Source of the DNA: Durusdinium trenchii
Lineage: Eukaryota > Sar > Dinophyceae > Suessiales > Symbiodiniaceae
Direction of reading: 5' to 3'
DNA length: 64,000 bases
Assembly (NCBI GenBank): GCA_963970005.1
Contig: CAXAMN010000001.1
Span: 101,011 to 165,010 of the forward strand
Shown one piece after another: positions 63,561 to 64,000 of the stretch. The position numbers and the translations under genes were made by a program. The number at the start of each line of letters is the position of its first letter. The stretch's first letter is position 1. Below the pieces are notes generated by a model, which saw nothing but the letters and a program-made list of their open reading frames with translations, did not search any database and was not told where the DNA came from.

Positions 63561-64000
63561 AAATAGCACTGCAAGATCATTTTGCCCGTAGCTTTCATGA
63601 GCCTTTTGGAAGGTTTGATATGAAGACATTCGCGAGCCTCACTGCATATGAAAGTACCTCTTTAGAAGTCTTTCTTGGCCGCAGAATGGTCACTCTTCAA
63701 GAGGTGGGACTGCGGTGCGATGGTCCGTCCTGATTAGATAGAGGAAAACGGGGAAGACCCAGTTTGGACGTGGAAGCAGTGGGTCACACCATCACACTGA
63801 TGTAGCGGCGGCAATGGCCACTCTTGAGAACCGCTCCTTGGGGGAACCTCTCTTAGCCTTTGTTTGGTGTTGTTAGTGCTAGGAATACACGTCTCACCAT
63901 CGTTCTTCCTTCGGCGCACATGAGCAGGCTGCACCTGAGCAATCACCAAGAACGGCCCGCCACCCAGATGGAATTTCGATCACAGCTTGTCAAGCATTCA
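63561..64000. other. Right edge without a recognisable gene
   Basis: Short frames only; nothing supports a gene. It may be intron of the preceding unknown gene. Confidence 0.35.

Overview
The window reads as nuclear DNA of a dinoflagellate, most likely of the Symbiodiniaceae type. This is inferred from four things: plastid-type FtsH protease genes broken into more than twenty very short exons; all confident genes on one strand; introns stuffed with short tandem repeats; and a tyrosine-recombinase retroelement that carries a cytosine-5 DNA methyltransferase, an arrangement described for Symbiodinium retrotransposons. No database search was possible, so the genus is inference.

Layout. (1) 1-7,180: a GC-rich, decayed DIRS-like retroelement. 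In order it has a tyrosine recombinase, a Gag-like protein, a C5 methyltransferase, a reverse transcriptase and an RNase H, broken by a few stops and frameshifts. (2) 7,180-20,900: a more AT-rich stretch with scattered exon-like pieces. They include three copies of a short G-K-x-K-G-x-T / P-x-Y-C type motif (8.85, 10.56 and 11.9-12.35 kb) and a piece of a gene (16.4-17.2 kb) whose paralogue lies at 62.9-63.5 kb. (3) 20,910-30,657: a near-complete FtsH protease gene in about 24 recognisable exons, ending at a TAA. (4) About 31,000-61,396: a second, divergent, thylakoid-type FtsH gene on the same strand, ending at a TGA. Two of its introns hold large passengers: an intact 422-codon MFS-transporter-like ORF (33,920-35,188), and a 16.7-kb transposon with terminal inverted repeats (about 41,389-58,075). 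The exons on either side of the transposon join in phase. (5) 61,400-64,000: exon-like pieces of at least one further gene.

The 16.7-kb element is the most unusual object. Its outer inverted repeats carry a 73-bp subterminal tandem repeat, and directly inside them on the left lies a second inverted-repeat pair with a 60-bp tandem repeat. Between them, on one strand, are a probable DDE transposase (DUF7869-like, with D, D and E/D in order and a terminal zinc-binding motif), a small unknown two-exon gene, a methyltransferase-like gene with SPPC and EHP motifs, a long unknown multi-exon gene with a glycine-rich D-x-x-x-G-T-G motif, and a duplicated small gene with a lysine-rich tail. The right arm is interrupted by a foldback element, a 40-bp minisatellite, a GC-rich repeat and a 589-base assembly gap.

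The two FtsH genes probably encode subunits of membrane-bound, ATP-dependent zinc proteases of the plastid, possibly partners in one hetero-oligomer. The two mobile elements are unrelated to each other, yet both carry methyltransferase-type domains.
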